A stretch of 64,000 nt of DNA from Chionoecetes opilio. Taxonomy: Eukaryota > Arthropoda > Malacostraca > Decapoda > Majidae. Below are positions 20,061-32,069 of the stretch, in pieces. Made by a program: the position numbers and the translations under genes. The stretch is from contig JACEEZ010006412.1 of the NCBI GenBank assembly GCA_016584305.1, forward strand, positions 1 through 64,000, written 5' to 3'. The notes beneath the pieces were generated by a model, which did not search any database, had not been told where the DNA came from, and was given only the letters and a program-made list of their open reading frames with translations. Numbering within the stretch: the first letter of the stretch is position 1; the number at the start of each line of letters is the position of its first letter.

Positions 20061-23000
20061 GGGGCCTGAAACTTTTATTTTTTTAAATAAAAATTAAGGA
20101 GTTACGTGGTAATTTTAAATTCCGGTTAAAAGCTGAATCTCTTGGGAAAACCGTGGACAAGTATTTCCAAGCACCGTATATGTCCCTGGGGTTGAAAAAA
20201 ACACCTTGCTATTCTAGTCTCATTTGGTATTTTTCACTGAAAGGGTTATTCTCTTTACACCGTATTTTTGGGAAATCTTGGGAAAGTCCTGGGGGACAAA
20301 ACCTTTTTTTTCTGATTAACTTTTTGGGTCTATACTAAACACACTCAGGAATCCTCTAACAAATTATGGAAAACAAAAGGGGAACTGTGGGGTAAAAAAA
20401 TGTTTTTGCGAGAAAAAACCATGGGGTATGTTCCCCATCGCTGACCCCACACCCGAACCCTTTGACGGAGAGAGAAAAAAATCCATATGTTAACACTTGT
20501 GCGATTGTTTGATAAGCTACCTATTCATTAATGAACACTAAAACACGCTATATATGGATAATATAATATAATATATATATTTATTTTAATATATATAAAA
20601 TATTTATATTAATATATATTATTTTTAATATAATAATTAATTTTTTAATATATCCTTCACAAGGGAAGGGTGGATTAAATTATGTACATCTTCCCTTTGC
20701 GAAACAGAAGAAATGTTCCCCCATGGTGTTCATACGGGGAAAGGGGAAAAATTAGAGAAAAAGGACGTTTGGATATCATGCGGCGTCCCAAAGGGGGTAT
20801 GAACCGTTAAAGACTTTTATTAGATGGGGGGGGGAGGATCTTACTGAGGTTTAGTAAAAACAAAATCTCAAATTAGTGAGGAAAATTTGTTTGATAAAAA
20901 CAGTTTAACGCGTATATTAATCCTAAAAAAACCACTTTCGAAGATTTTCCCCCGATAGGGGGTCTTTGTGACGGGAGGCGAAATGTTGGAAGGTTTTAAA
21001 TTTTTAACGATCCTACTTTAATGTTTTCCCCTGTTTTGGGTTAGACAGGGTCTTACTTTTTTTCCCAAGCACCCAAAGAATCAAAGGGGATTGATCGATC
21101 TATCAGAGGGGTTTTTGGGGATACAGGGAGGTGTAATTAAAAGTTCTTGCTCCTGCAAACCCCTTACTGTCCCTCGTGGTGTTTCCTTGCGGGGCGGGGG
21201 GGGGAGGGGGGGGGGGGACTAGGAGGGGAATGAGGAGGAAAGAGAGAAAAAAAAGCGAACAAAGGGGGAGAGAGAAAAAAGAATTTGAAGGAACTGCCCT
21301 TTAGAAAAAACCTTTTCCTTTACACACTGTGCTGGGCCACACTTAATCAGACTAAAAAACAAAGGGGTTATTAAGGCTTTCCCAATACCTCCTGTAAGAC
21401 AATAAAACTGGGAAAGGGCTCCGAAATGTTTTTCTGGCTTAAAGGCAGGTAGTGGGGGTGTGGTTGGGGCGTTTAAGTCTGTTTGGGGGCGATCGGGGAC
21501 AAAAAATATTCGTAAGGATGTGAACGTTTTAAAAAGCGGGGGTGGGGGAAGCAAAGATAGAGAGCGTCCTTAAGGGGGGAGGGGGGTGATGGAGGGCCAT
21601 GCAAGGGATGACCTGAAAGGTACCAGAGGGAACGTGCCCCGGGGGTACTGTGGGTCCGGGGTTTTCATAGGTTTTGCTGTTACCTTTATATTGAATAAAT
21701 TTTAAATTTGGTTGGGATTTTTTCATGATTACAACTAAATTGAAATTTAAAATTTTTTATGTTTTCACTTTTTTGTTTTATAGTACGAACCTTCTCGCTG
21801 CGGAAGTACTAAAAGGGGAAAAATTTAAAGGGGGAAGGGGGTAGGAATTAAGGAAAAGGGGAAGGGGAAAGGAGTTAAGGTTTAAGGGGAAGGGGTGGGA
21901 GTTAAGGGAAAGGGGGAAATGCTGCCACCACTCAGGAAGTTTTTTTCTATTTTTTATTTCCCTAGCAGTTTTTTATATATAAGATTATTTTGGGAAAAGG
22001 GGGTTGATACTTAGAATTAACCGAGAAGGCTGAAACTCTTTTTGGAGAAGTGGGAAATATTTCCATAAAACGCGGAATAATCACCGGGGGTTTTTACTAA
22101 ATAAACACGAAACTATTTTGAAAACATCTCCTTTTTATTCATCTGAATTTTATTTTCTTTTGAGATCTTAGCCATATAAAACTCTAATCTGGAACGGGCA
22201 AACTCTCCAGAGCAAAACCTCCCTCCAAATCATTCTTAGACTCCACCTATGTCCGTATAAAACGAGCACTATAGGTAAAATAATTAATATAATAGGAAAA
22301 AATGTGAGGTAATGATTGGGGTGTGGATTCAGGACCTTTGGGGCCCTTTAAAAGGAGGGAAAGGACGACTTTTTAAAAACATTAAAGGACAGGCCGGCCT
22401 CCTATGCTTAATGAAAAATTTACCACTCCCCTAAAATTTTTTAGATTAGTTTTAAAAAGGAAGGGGGGGGGGGGGGAATAGGACGAGTACCGGGCAGTCT
22501 TCCCTTTAAAAGGTGGAGAGACGGGCCCCTGGGGGGTGCTAAGGCGGGGTTTGGGGGTTTGTAGCGGGAAAAGGGGAAGTTCGGACCCATGAAACGGCCT
22601 CCCCTAAAGGGATTATCAACCTCAATGCTCAATTAACTAAAAAAAAGTATACATATAAAGGCTGCCTAAAATACAGTTTTTTTATTTTGAATAAAAATTT
22701 AATATGTTTTTTCAATTTCCCGGGGGAAAGTGTTATTTCCTTTCGTTAAAGCCCCGAACCCCGTTTTTTTTAGAGGAGACGAGGTTTGGAGTCAAAACAA
22801 AAAATTTGGGTCGCTTTTAATTTAGAAAATAACTCGACAAACCCCTCCCTTAGAACGTTGATCTGTCCTATTGTTTATTTTAAGGACTTTAAGAATTAAG
22901 AGTTTTTCCTTGATCTGTCAAGGGGGAAAGGGGGGGGATGAAAATTTTGTCTTACCAGTTATCGTGACGCAAATAGTGCCCCACAAATTTTGATCGTATC

Positions 23001-24495
23001 CTGAGTTATGGGGGGGGGTGGGGGGGGGAAGATAAAATGGGGAAGAAAAAGAAAAATGTTTTCACGGAAAAAGGAAAGATTGAATTGACCTTAATATGAT
23101 AGGATACCCTATTCCCCCATATGGGGGGTCTAGGTGACACTTGCCCCAGAAAAACATATGTTTTAAAACCCTTTTTTTTTCTTCTTACGGCATAACCCCG
23201 GGAATTGTATGTGGGTTTCCCACCTATCTCTTCCAAATCCGGTTACACTACTACTAAAGGGTTCTCTATAATCACCAAGGAAGGGAGAATGGCGGGTGGT
23301 TGCACGATGGACACGCTAAAAGGGAAAAAAAGGAAAAAATGACCATTTTGTGTGCACGAACTCATTTCAGGTATTCTCGGGGCGCAAGGGGGAAAAAAGG
23401 GGGGGAAAGGACGGTAGACGAACTCATCACCCAAGGAAAAAATTTTGGGTTTTTGGGACAGTCGGGTTAGGCACCTAGACAGCAGGGTTCTGTGCAGGGA
23501 AGGGATGCACAGAAGGGGTGGGGTTTCCCGGGGAAGGGGATGGGTTTATGTTAGTGATAAATATTTATGCATGGCGGATCAAGGAAAAAGCTCATCGTCT
23601 GTTTGAGTGTTGGAGGAAATGATTTTGAGTGTGTAAGAAGTGGGGAAATTTTGCTACGGCGGTTCAAGGAAGCTGTAGGAAAAGTTGGGGACAGGGGGGG
23701 GGTTCCCCTTGGGGGTTTGGGCGCCCCCTTCCAAGACGCTTTGTTGACATTGGGGTACTCCGGGGCTTTGCTTTAAATTTGCCGGCTGCACTTTATTTCA
23801 AACCAAAGGTTGGGGGCCTTTGTCACCTGGGGCCTCTTTTTTTGGGCATACCACCTCTACCGCAGGGGCGGGGTGCACTTTTTGAGGGAAAAAAGTTCAG
23901 ATCTTGTCGAATCCTTTTAAAGGGGGTAGGTCACTGCAGGCTTTTTTAAGATAGGAACCGGTGATTGACAAATGGGGTCGGGTAAAAGGAAAAATTGTGC
24001 ACTAGGAGGGTTTCAGAAGGGAGGGAAAATAAAAGTGATTCGTAAGAAAGGGGAGGAGGGATTTATTTAAAAAAGGGAAATGGACAAAAATAAAGGGGGT
24101 TTTCTTTGGGGTCTATTATCAAATGAGGGTATTTTAAAAAAATAATTTTTTAGAGGAAAAATATGTAAGGATTTTTTTGATATAATGCATTAAAAGAACA
24201 TGGTTTGATATGAGGAAAGGGTTTTTATCCGGAAATCGAGATAGTTGGGTATATTATTTCACAAGGAAGAGTTGGCAGGCGGGGGGAGAGTTGGTTTATG
24301 CAAGGGGTACTTGCGGTTTTGTTAAAAAGTTTTAAAAAAAGAGAAGTAGGATAAGGTTACGGAGGGAACTGGAAAAAGGTTTTGGGTGGGGTTTGGGATA
24401 GGCCCCCCAAACTTTGTAAAAAGGATTTAGCTCCTATAGGGAAAAAAAAACAAGGCCGCAAATAACGCTATGCGTGGTGGAGATTTTTAAACTTA
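20061..24495. repeat. 4.5-kb direct repeat, copy 2 (halves A' and B')
   Basis: Collinear with 15521-20060 but with many more single-base gaps and substitutions, often in homopolymers. Half A' runs to about 21915 and half B' (starting ATGCTGCCACCA at 21919) to about 24495. It ends against the CR1-like element. It could be a true tandem copy, a higher-order satellite, or one locus assembled twice from noisy reads. Confidence 0.75.
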
Positions 24496-24499
24496 GGAA

Positions 24500-27055
24500 T
24501 ATAGACTGGATTTTAAACAAGGTGACAGCGACGCAGATAATTTTCAAAATAAAACCCGGATAGCTTTCTAAGTCAAAACAAACAGGAGCCTATAGAGGAG
24601 ATAATATTCTAGATATATTGGACAAAAAGAGAAAGATTTAGTTACAGAGGGGGAGCCGGGGGGGAATTGATAATAGCGACCATTAGAGATCAGATTTGCT
24701 TAAAAGGGAATTGGAAAATTAAAATCGCAAAAAACATAAATACCTAATTTTAGAAAGGCCCAAATTTTGCAGGTTAAGAAGACCCTGGAGGGTTTTTAAA
24801 AGAGGGGTGGGATGGGGGGTAAGAAATTTTCCCCCGGGAAGGGTGGGGACTGACAGTGGGAAAAGGGCCAATTAGAAAGGGTAGGAAGGCACCTGGAGGG
24901 AAATTTGAGCGGTTAAAATGGAAGTGAGGGCGGGGCTGAGAGGTAAATTTAAACGGTTTGACATGAATGAGGTTTGGGCTGAGGAGGTAATTAGAGGGGT
25001 TTGACATGGAAAAGGGGGTCGGGGCTGAGGAGGATCATACCTTATTTTTAAGGAATATAAAATTGACGGGCGAAAGAAAAATTTCCCTTTTAGGGAAAAA
25101 AGGTCCAGAAAGAGTGTCCAAAAAGATACCACAATTTAAAACAAACATTGGGAAAAACAAAAAATTTATTTAGGTTCAAGGCGGATTGATAAACAAGAAC
25201 GGAAAAGACGTGACGGACGGGGGGAAAAAAATTAAACCCAGTTGCTAAGAAAAATTATGAGATTAAAATACGGACACCGAAAAAAATGACCCAAAGGGGG
25301 TTTTATCAGGTATATAAACCCAAAACAAGGGAAAATTTGTTGGGCCGTTAAGGGCAGGAAGGGGGGAGGATTCAAAAAATGTGGGAATTGTAAAAAAATC
25401 TAAAATGATTTTTTCTTAAATTTTTTTACAGAGGGGTACAGACATACCCATAATGAACAGATGTTAAAGGGGAAACATGAGGAAAACCAAAATAGGTGAT
25501 AACAGGGAAAAGGTGGAAAGGGTATAGATAAAATGGAGAATTTTAAAACGCCAGGACCAATAAAAATTTTTCCCCGGGTATTAAAGGAAGCAAAGGGGGT
25601 TGTTGTGATCTTAGTGCACTTTTTTGAAAAAGGTTAGATGGGGGATTTTCATTTTTGGGGGAAAGGAAAAAGTTTTTCCCATATTTTAAAAAGGGAGACG
25701 AGGGCTAAAGTCAAAATTTTCGACCCAAGTCTAACGTCGTGGGGGGGAAATTATTGGAACTATTATTGCAAAAAAACTTAGGGACACTTAAATAAACATA
25801 GTTTTTGGGGCAATGATTCCAACATGGATTTTACCAAGGGGAGGGATGTCTCACCAATTTATTGATTTTTATGGAAAATTTATGAACGGGTGAAAAATGA
25901 TAGGGTTTTGATATAATATCGGAAATTTAATAAGGCTTTTGACAAAGTACCACACGACGCGGGCTCTTAAATAAAGGGTTTAAAGGGTCATGGAATGATG
26001 GGAAGGTTTTTCATTGGATAACTTTTGGGTAAGTAAAGGCCCAAAGGGTTACAATTATGGTTCTAAATCTGATGGGGACTGGTGACAAGTGGGGTTCCAA
26101 AGGTCGTTTTGGGGCCATTATTATTTTTGATTTACTCAACGACTTGGGTAGTGGGGTTAGCATGATATCAGCCATTTGCTGATATAAAGGTAGTAGATTA
26201 TTGGATACAGTCTGATGTAACATATTTCAGGGGGAAATTATAGAAACTTTTAAAGATGGGCAGTTTAATGGAGATGGAATTTAATATTGATAAAGGGAGC
26301 GTTATGAAAAGTTGGTAGAAAAAAAACCCTTTGGGAATAGATACACTAAGAAGTACGTGTAAGATCAAAGGTGAAAAAAAAAATTTGGGGTGAAAGGGGG
26401 CCCAGACCTCTGACCTAGGAAAAATGTATTGAGGCCAGAAATGAGCTAATGAGTTTGGATCATTACCGAAATGTTAAAGTAGAATTTCGGAAATTTTTCT
26501 AAAACTTTTCCTGGCTCAGTCAGGGCCCCACCCAGACGTACTAATGGTTCAGTTTTGGGCTCCCTATTACAGGATGGGAAAACCTGTTAGAAACAGTGGG
26601 GAAAAAGGATGACCAAAATGATACAGGGGTCTAAATTTAGTTTTGGAGGGGATTGAAGTTTTTAAAATTACACTCCCCAGAGACGCGAGTAAGGGGGGTC
26701 TGATAGGATTTTAAGTGGATAAGGGATTTTAAAAAAGGAGAGGTAGGAAAAGTTCTTTGGGGTTTTAAAAATAGGGTAGAACAAGAAGTAACGGATTCAA
26801 GCTGGAAAAGCGTAGATTTAGAAAGCAAATAGGGAAAAACTGGTTCACAAATAGGGTGGTGAATGAGTGGAATGGTCTCAGTAGACAGGTAGTTAGTGCT
26901 GAGTCATTGGGGAGCTTTAAAGAGGGGCTGGATAGGTTCATGGATGGGGATGAAAGGTGGATGTAGGTAGTGTTAGGTGACAGGAACTACCACGTGTAGG
27001 CCTCGCGGTCTCTTGTAGCTTCCTTATTTTCTTATGTTCTTATGTTCTTATGTTA
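24500..27055 (+). mobile_element. CR1-like LINE, frame-broken but near complete at 3' end
   Basis: Recognisable pieces in order are an endonuclease-like region with a Ser-Asp-His-type segment around 24600-24700; FDKVPHD near 25940; RT blocks around 26000-26340 that match the 13.35-kb fragment (NDLGSG, then a MEFNIDK-type block); and a C-terminal part NRVVNEWNGLSRQVVSAES with LDRFMDGDERWM near 26850-26965. The 3' end is a run of TTATGTTC octamers (27030-27054), the tandem-octamer tail expected of CR1-type elements. Frames change every few dozen bases, so no ORF survives. Confidence 0.8.
27030..27054 (+). repeat. CR1-type 3' octamer tail
   Basis: About three copies of TTATGTTC. It marks the 3' end of the LINE and fixes its orientation as plus. 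Confidence 0.8.
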
Positions 27056-27069
27056 AAGGGAGTAACTCC

Positions 27070-27200
27070 CTCACTTTATAATAACGTTTTAGAGGTATCT
27101 GAAGGGATCTGTAAAGGGCTGGAGAGAGAAAAACACTAATAATGGCGGGAAAGGATTATAGTTTTACCGTTTTAGCCAGCGCGAATAATTATATATGAAT
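27070..27200 (+). repeat. Dispersed repeat shared with 61740-61830
   Basis: The core GGGATCTGTAAAGG, the surrounding TTTTAGAG and a following CTGGAGA/ACACTAAT-like segment with GGCGGGAAAG recur in the opposite orientation at 61740-61830. Element type unknown. Confidence 0.45.
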
Positions 27201-27362
27201 TGAATGATTAATAGCTGCCACTTATACACCCATTGGTAAAATTTCGGTAGTGGGTTTTCACCGATTTCGAGGCCGAAACTTAGTGTTCCTGAATCGTTTT
27301 GATGTGTATTGAATGAATATGGCACTCGTTTTTGTCGGACTTTTTGTTTTGTTTACAGGTCT

Positions 27363-27755
27363 GGGGAGATGCCCGGTGTCGTGTGGGCAAGTGTCTGTGT
27401 ATGAGGGAATGTCTGTTTACTAACAAAGGCAAAGAAAACGGGAGTTGAGGGGAGTAATTACTAATTTTGACTTGATCAACAAAGGCATGTCCAGGCGGCA
27501 TATTCTCCACGCGCTCTCCCTTTTCGGCAGACCGCTAGGTTAGGTAAGGTTAGAAAAACGTTAAGTTAGGTTAGGTTTAGGTTTACTTGAATTATAGTAA
27601 CTTTGTGTGGGAATCACAATGAGTTTATTTTCAAGAAAATCCTGTCAAAATTAGTAATGACTCCCCTCAACTCCCGTTTTCTTTGCCTGTTTAGTAAACA
27701 GACATTCCCTCATAAACAGACACGTGCCCACACGACACCGGCCTGCAAACCTTGC
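27363..27755. repeat. Long inverted repeat (about 110-bp arms)
   Basis: The arms at 27363-27475 and 27645-27755 are reverse complements over about 110 bp with few mismatches. Both contain GGTGTCGTGTGGGCA, GAGGGAATGTCTGTTTAC and AAAACGGGAGTTGAGGGGAG. The spacer of about 170 bp holds GGTTAGGTAAGGTTAG. No target duplication or terminal motif is apparent, so foldback element or inverted duplication are both possible. Confidence 0.75.
27530..27590. repeat. TTAGG-like interstitial repeats
   Basis: Irregular TTAGG/TTAGGT repeats. Complementary CCTAACCTAATC-type repeats lie at 27830-27870, outside the other arm of the inverted repeat. Similar short clusters occur at 29998-30052 and 30177-30220. Confidence 0.6.
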
Positions 27756-27974
27756 ACCGCTTCGCACTGCCATATTATTGATAATTTTATTTTTTCTTGA
27801 TATCATCTGTTACTAAACCAAACCCCACCTCTAACCTAACCTAATCTGATTTAACCTAACTTAACTTTCTGGCTGAAATAACGGTAGATTTTCGGTAGTA
27901 CGTACATGCAACGCCATTATTATTCAATTGTACCATGGGAAATGGGGTTCAAAATACTTAGAGAATGAAGAAAT

Positions 27975-29739
27975 GAGGCGTCCCGCATTAGAAGGGCCGC
28001 TCGCGCCACCCCGGCCAAAACCGAGATAACTGTATATAGCACTGTATTGAGGTCTTAACTTTCGCCCGGGAGTGGATGAGTGTCCCGTCAGTAAGGTCGA
28101 AAATCTATACAAGGAGAACATAAATATTATGTCTAGTCGACCATCAATGCAGGCGTAACACGCTGCTGAGCAAATATTCCGTGTTAGAAGGGCTGCCCAT
28201 CCAGGATGAGTAGCCGTTATAGTTCGGAAAATGTTCTCGGGCAAATTCCGTATAAGATGGGCGGCTCACTCCAGTGCAGGGAGGGCATCGGCCAATCAGA
28301 GCCCTCCCCTCTGATAACATGACGCTCTCACGCTCAATTAACGCTCAATCTGACGCTCAATTAACGAATGTTAATTTGTGGCAGCAGTGTGGGGCAAAGA
28401 AACGCCGTAACCTTGGCCTTGAGTATGTCAGCCATGCCACCAAGAAACGAGTGCCTGCTAGAGTGATTGGTGATCCCTGCCCTGATGGATGCCTTGGGAA
28501 AATAGGGAGGGAGAATATTGAAAGTGTTTTTAAAAGTTTCTGTGAGTTGGGTGACTATAATGACCAGAATGCATACTTACAAGCTCTGATTCGTGAGAAG
28601 CCTATTAAACGTAAGCGGTCAACCAAGGAAGTGACCCAGAGGCCAGTGCTGTTTACTTTCTGTGTAAAAGTGAACACGAGGGAAACACCAGTGTGTAGGA
28701 AGGCCTTCATTGCCATTCACGGCCTCACTGAAAAGAAAGTACGGCTGTTGATTGCCAAAAAGAAAGAGTCCCCCCATGGCACACCCGTACATGACAAGCG
28801 TGGCTGTCATGCCTCTGCAAGGGCCATACCTGGTGTGCGGCTGCAACGTGTGCACGAACACGTAAAAAGTCTGCTTGTGACAGCTAGCCACTACACGCGA
28901 GCTCATGCACCACTACGGAAGTACCTTGAATGTGGTAGCACGATTACTGATCTGTATGACCGGTATGTTCTGTGGATGAGCGAAAACTACACCAACGAAG
29001 GGAAAGTTTTGGAACGGTTTTACACAGACATTTTTGTGAAGCAGTATAACATAATGTTTAAGCCTCCCAGAACAGACTTTTGCAACACCTGTGCAAAATA
29101 TGAGACACTGATTACCAGTGCCACAGATGAGGACTGTGTCTGTGCAAGGCAGAACTTGTCTTTTCACCACAGTTCCAATAGGGATGGAGGTAGCTTAAAA
29201 AAAAAAAAAAAAAAATTATTACTACTGCTACTTTCTTTTAGTAGTAGTGGTAGTAATAATAGTAGTATTTTTTTTTTTAATAGTTACTACTACTACTACT
29301 ACTACTACACTTTTAATACTACCCCTACTAGAGGGTAACTGGATGAGCGGCTCTTAAGCCATTGCCCAGTTCTTCACCATTTTTCCACTTTATGTTTTTG
29401 TTAATATATTGCTATTTTGTGTTTTTATGTTCCAATATTCACGAATTATCACTATTGTCTGCAGTATTCAGAGAAAAAACGCACTCAAACTTCGGTGAAC
29501 TTCCGAAACCATAACAGTTTGCAAAAAATATGCAAAAATTAGGTAGTGAATATCACGACCTCGAACATTTTTTGAGACCATCATGATTTTCATTGTCTAC
29601 CGGTCATTTTGAGACCAAGTTCATTGTTATAGCATATATAATAAGAAAGTTATAGTTGTCGGAAGTTCGCCAAACTTTGAACGCATTTTTCTCACTTTTA
29701 TATTTTGGCGGGAGTGGCCCTTCTAATGCGGGACGCCTC
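27975..29739 (+). mobile_element. Complete TIR-bounded DNA transposon (1765 bp)
   Basis: Inverted repeats of about 34 bp with two mismatches start GAGGCGTCCCGCATTAG at 27975 and at 29739 on the other strand. The element is flanked by AAAT on both sides (27971-27974 and 29740-29743), a 4-bp target-site duplication. It carries one gene in plus orientation. Superfamily is not clear to me from the ends. Confidence 0.85.
28274..29338 (+). CDS. Transposase-like protein of the 1.77-kb TIR element
   Basis: A 354-codon frame within the TIR element. It differs from the 10293-11375 copy at only a few residues (for instance EEKVL/EGKVL and ILFK/IMFK) up to residue ~290. Features: a basic N-terminal region (AKKRRNLGLEYVSHATKKRV), ETPVCRKAFIAIHGLTEKKV, GVRLQRVHEHVKSLL, and CNTCAKYETL near residue 275. 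The last ~50 codons come from poly-A and (ACT)n sequence, so the C-terminal domain is lost. The first Met is at 28274; an ORF start further downstream is possible. No catalytic triad can be identified in what remains, so it is probably a non-autonomous or dead copy. Confidence 0.6.
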   Translation: MQGGHRPIRALPSDNMTLSRSINAQSDAQLTNVNLWQQCGAKKRRNLGLEYVSHATKKRVPARVIGDPCPDGCLGKIGRENIESVFKSFCELGDYNDQNAYLQALIREKPIKRKRSTKEVTQRPVLFTFCVKVNTRETPVCRKAFIAIHGLTEKKVRLLIAKKKESPHGTPVHDKRGCHASARAIPGVRLQRVHEHVKSLLVTASHYTRAHAPLRKYLECGSTITDLYDRYVLWMSENYTNEGKVLERFYTDIFVKQYNIMFKPPRTDFCNTCAKYETLITSATDEDCVCARQNLSFHHSSNRDGGSLKKKKKKLLLLLLSFSSSGSNNSSIFFFNSYYYYYYYYTFNTTPTRG

Positions 29740-29743
29740 AAAT

Positions 29744-30252
29744 CTACACGATGATGTAGGTAAGAATCCTAGGCCTTTTGAAAGTCCACTACCAAACTAA
29801 TACCCATCCATTTTAGGGTGGGTATTATAAAATGAGATACATTATCCAAGTAACTAGACAATGCATGGAACTGTCGCCGATAGGAATTCTCGCCGACGTC
29901 GATGGGTGTTCCAATTTTTTTCGTAGGCGAGTGTTCCTATTTTACCCCTATGTGTTTCTGTATTCAGGGATTAAATACCAGCAAAAGCCTCAAAAGTTAG
30001 GTTAGGTTATGTTGGCCAGTTGACTATATGTTTAGGTTAGGTTAGTGAATGAGCTGGGGGGATTACCTCCCCAGCACAGCACCGAAATCCTCCACATACT
30101 CTTTTAGGTATATATGCAGTTTCAACCAATACTCCCTATTGACCAATACTCTTCTGACATAACCCCCCTGCTAGTTAACTAACCTAACCCGGGCATTGAT
30201 TACGTAACCTAACCTCACTGGGATGGGGTATCGCCCCCCCAAACCCCCATGT
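29744..30252. other. Non-coding, TTAGG-type motifs
   Basis: Only short GGTTAGGTTAGG clusters (29998-30052) and CCTAACCT motifs (30177-30220) stand out. No gene seen. Confidence 0.5.
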
Positions 30253-30260
30253 GTTATTTT

Positions 30261-31017
30261 CATAGGTGGGCGATATCGCGATAATGATATCGGGTTATCG
30301 GTTATCCGATAATTTTTTTCAAAGCGTTATCGATTCATCGGTATCGCCGATACTTTTGGTTGCAAACTAGCGATAATCGGAATTTTTTTGTTTTGTTTCA
30401 GTTTAGCACAGGGGTGAGCCGCGCGTGCCTTGGAGGCAGAAATAGGTAGGTCCCAGCTGGGAACCGAACAACGGTCTAAACCCAGCTAACCGTCTTGACG
30501 TCTTCTCAAAACGTTCGCTCAGCTTCAGTCTCTCACCAGCTGTCGGACGGGGAGGTGTTGCTCCTGCGCGCTCCCGGTTTTACGCGTTCTTTGATGATTT
30601 TTTCCCTATGTTCCCGTGCTTCTTCCGTTCTAATTTTTTGTGCACGTGTCTATGAATGTATGTACTATTCGGTGCTATTCTTTAATATCCTTTAATATTA
30701 ACGTTTTGAACACTTACGCCCCTATTCTAAACTGATCCTATTTGTATTGTAATTTAGCAGTGATTTACTATTTAGAAGATATTAGTGTGCAAAAGGTAAA
30801 TGAAGGGTTTTCTAACAGTACTGATAGCATTTAAGATTTTTTATTTAAAATATCAATATCGTTATCGCTAGTATCGGAATTTTGGATTTATCGGTTATCG
30901 CCTTATCGGGCGATAAATTTATCGCCAGTTATCGATTATCGGTTATCGCCGATAAGGTTATCGTTATCGATTTATCGGTTATCGTGATAATATTTTTCGT
31001 TATCGCGCCCACCTATG
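30261..31017. mobile_element. hAT-type MITE with 8-bp target duplication
   Basis: The ends CATAGGTGGGCG (30261-30272) and CGCCCACCTATG (31006-31017) are perfect 12-bp inverted repeats. The flanks are identical 8-mers, GTTATTTT (30253-30260 and 31018-31025), the duplication length of hAT elements. Both subterminal regions are packed with TATCG/CGATA motifs, the usual binding-site arrays of hAT transposases. The centre (30400-30840) has no coding content. Non-autonomous, 757 bp. Confidence 0.9.
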
Positions 31018-31025
31018 GTTATTTT

Positions 31026-31516
31026 TCATTTCCGACAGCTGTTGTGGGGGTTAGAAATACTCCTGATGTTGAGAACGAAACGTTCAGGATACTTAAAACC
31101 ACCGATTGGTTGTGTTGTATTGTATTGGTTTAAACTGCACTTGAACCCTTATATAGGTATTTCACTTCTCCACCTACAGTACATGCATTCCACGCACTAG
31201 TCCTCTCCCCCCCTAAACACACACATCAAGGCTACCTAGTTTATCTGCCGTTCCAGCACTCATTTTACATAATCTGCTTCTCTACCCATTCCATTCCTAC
31301 ACCTTGCGTACCACCCACTAGCCTTCATTCATTCCAATCTCCCTTTATGCCACCGCCATCCCTATCCTTCACTTGACTCATTCTCTCCATCTCCTCCAGT
31401 CTCCTATTCTCCTCCTCTACTTCCCGCATCTTCCTCACCCTTCCTTTTATCATCTTCTCTATACACTTCTAGCACAAGACATTTCTTTTATATTTGCACT
31501 TCACTCATTCCAGTCA
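31026..31516. other. Pyrimidine-rich non-coding stretch
   Basis: C/T-rich sequence with repeated CATTCC/CTCC words. No gene or repeat boundary seen until the outer hAT-like element at 31525. Confidence 0.5.
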
Positions 31517-31939
31517 CCTATAGGCAGGGCATGTGGTTCGTTATGGTACGGTACGGTAATTTAAGGGCTAAAAGTACGGTTCGATATTACGGTTCGATAT
31601 ATTTCATCAAGTTCGGTACGGTACGAAAGTTCGATTTCTATTTCCGTACTTTTATCGAACCATTTTCGTACCCAGGAGTATGGATGGTAGGCTGCCATCC
31701 ATACTGTCTATCTATCTTCATGTATATCTATCTGTAAAAATCACTTGACTTCAGCCCAGCTCAAGGAGCGGGAGTTGACCCCCCCATTAACACCACCGTG
31801 TGACCTCATTACCAGGGAGGAAATTTCAATCCAGCGCCTGGGTGTTGACCTGGGGTCCTGGGACTCCTGGGACTCCTGGGGATAATGATTAATAGTTCAA
31901 CAGGCCATGTCTAGTTTCTATATACCTTAATATATATAC

Positions 31940-31943
<4 letters not shown>

Positions 31944-32025
<82 letters not shown>
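31944..32025. repeat. (TA)n microsatellite
   Basis: About 40 TA dinucleotides after a short GTGTG start. A decayed counterpart sits at 37147-37265. Confidence 0.95.
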
Positions 32026-32027
<2 letters not shown>

Positions 32028-32069
32028 CACCTCCCTTCAACCTCGTTCATAATCACTGGTGATGGAAGA

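Noticed and set aside
30261..31017. GATA-factor enhancer cluster
   Set aside because: The TATCG arrays are explained by hAT subterminal repeats inside clear TIRs and an 8-bp duplication.
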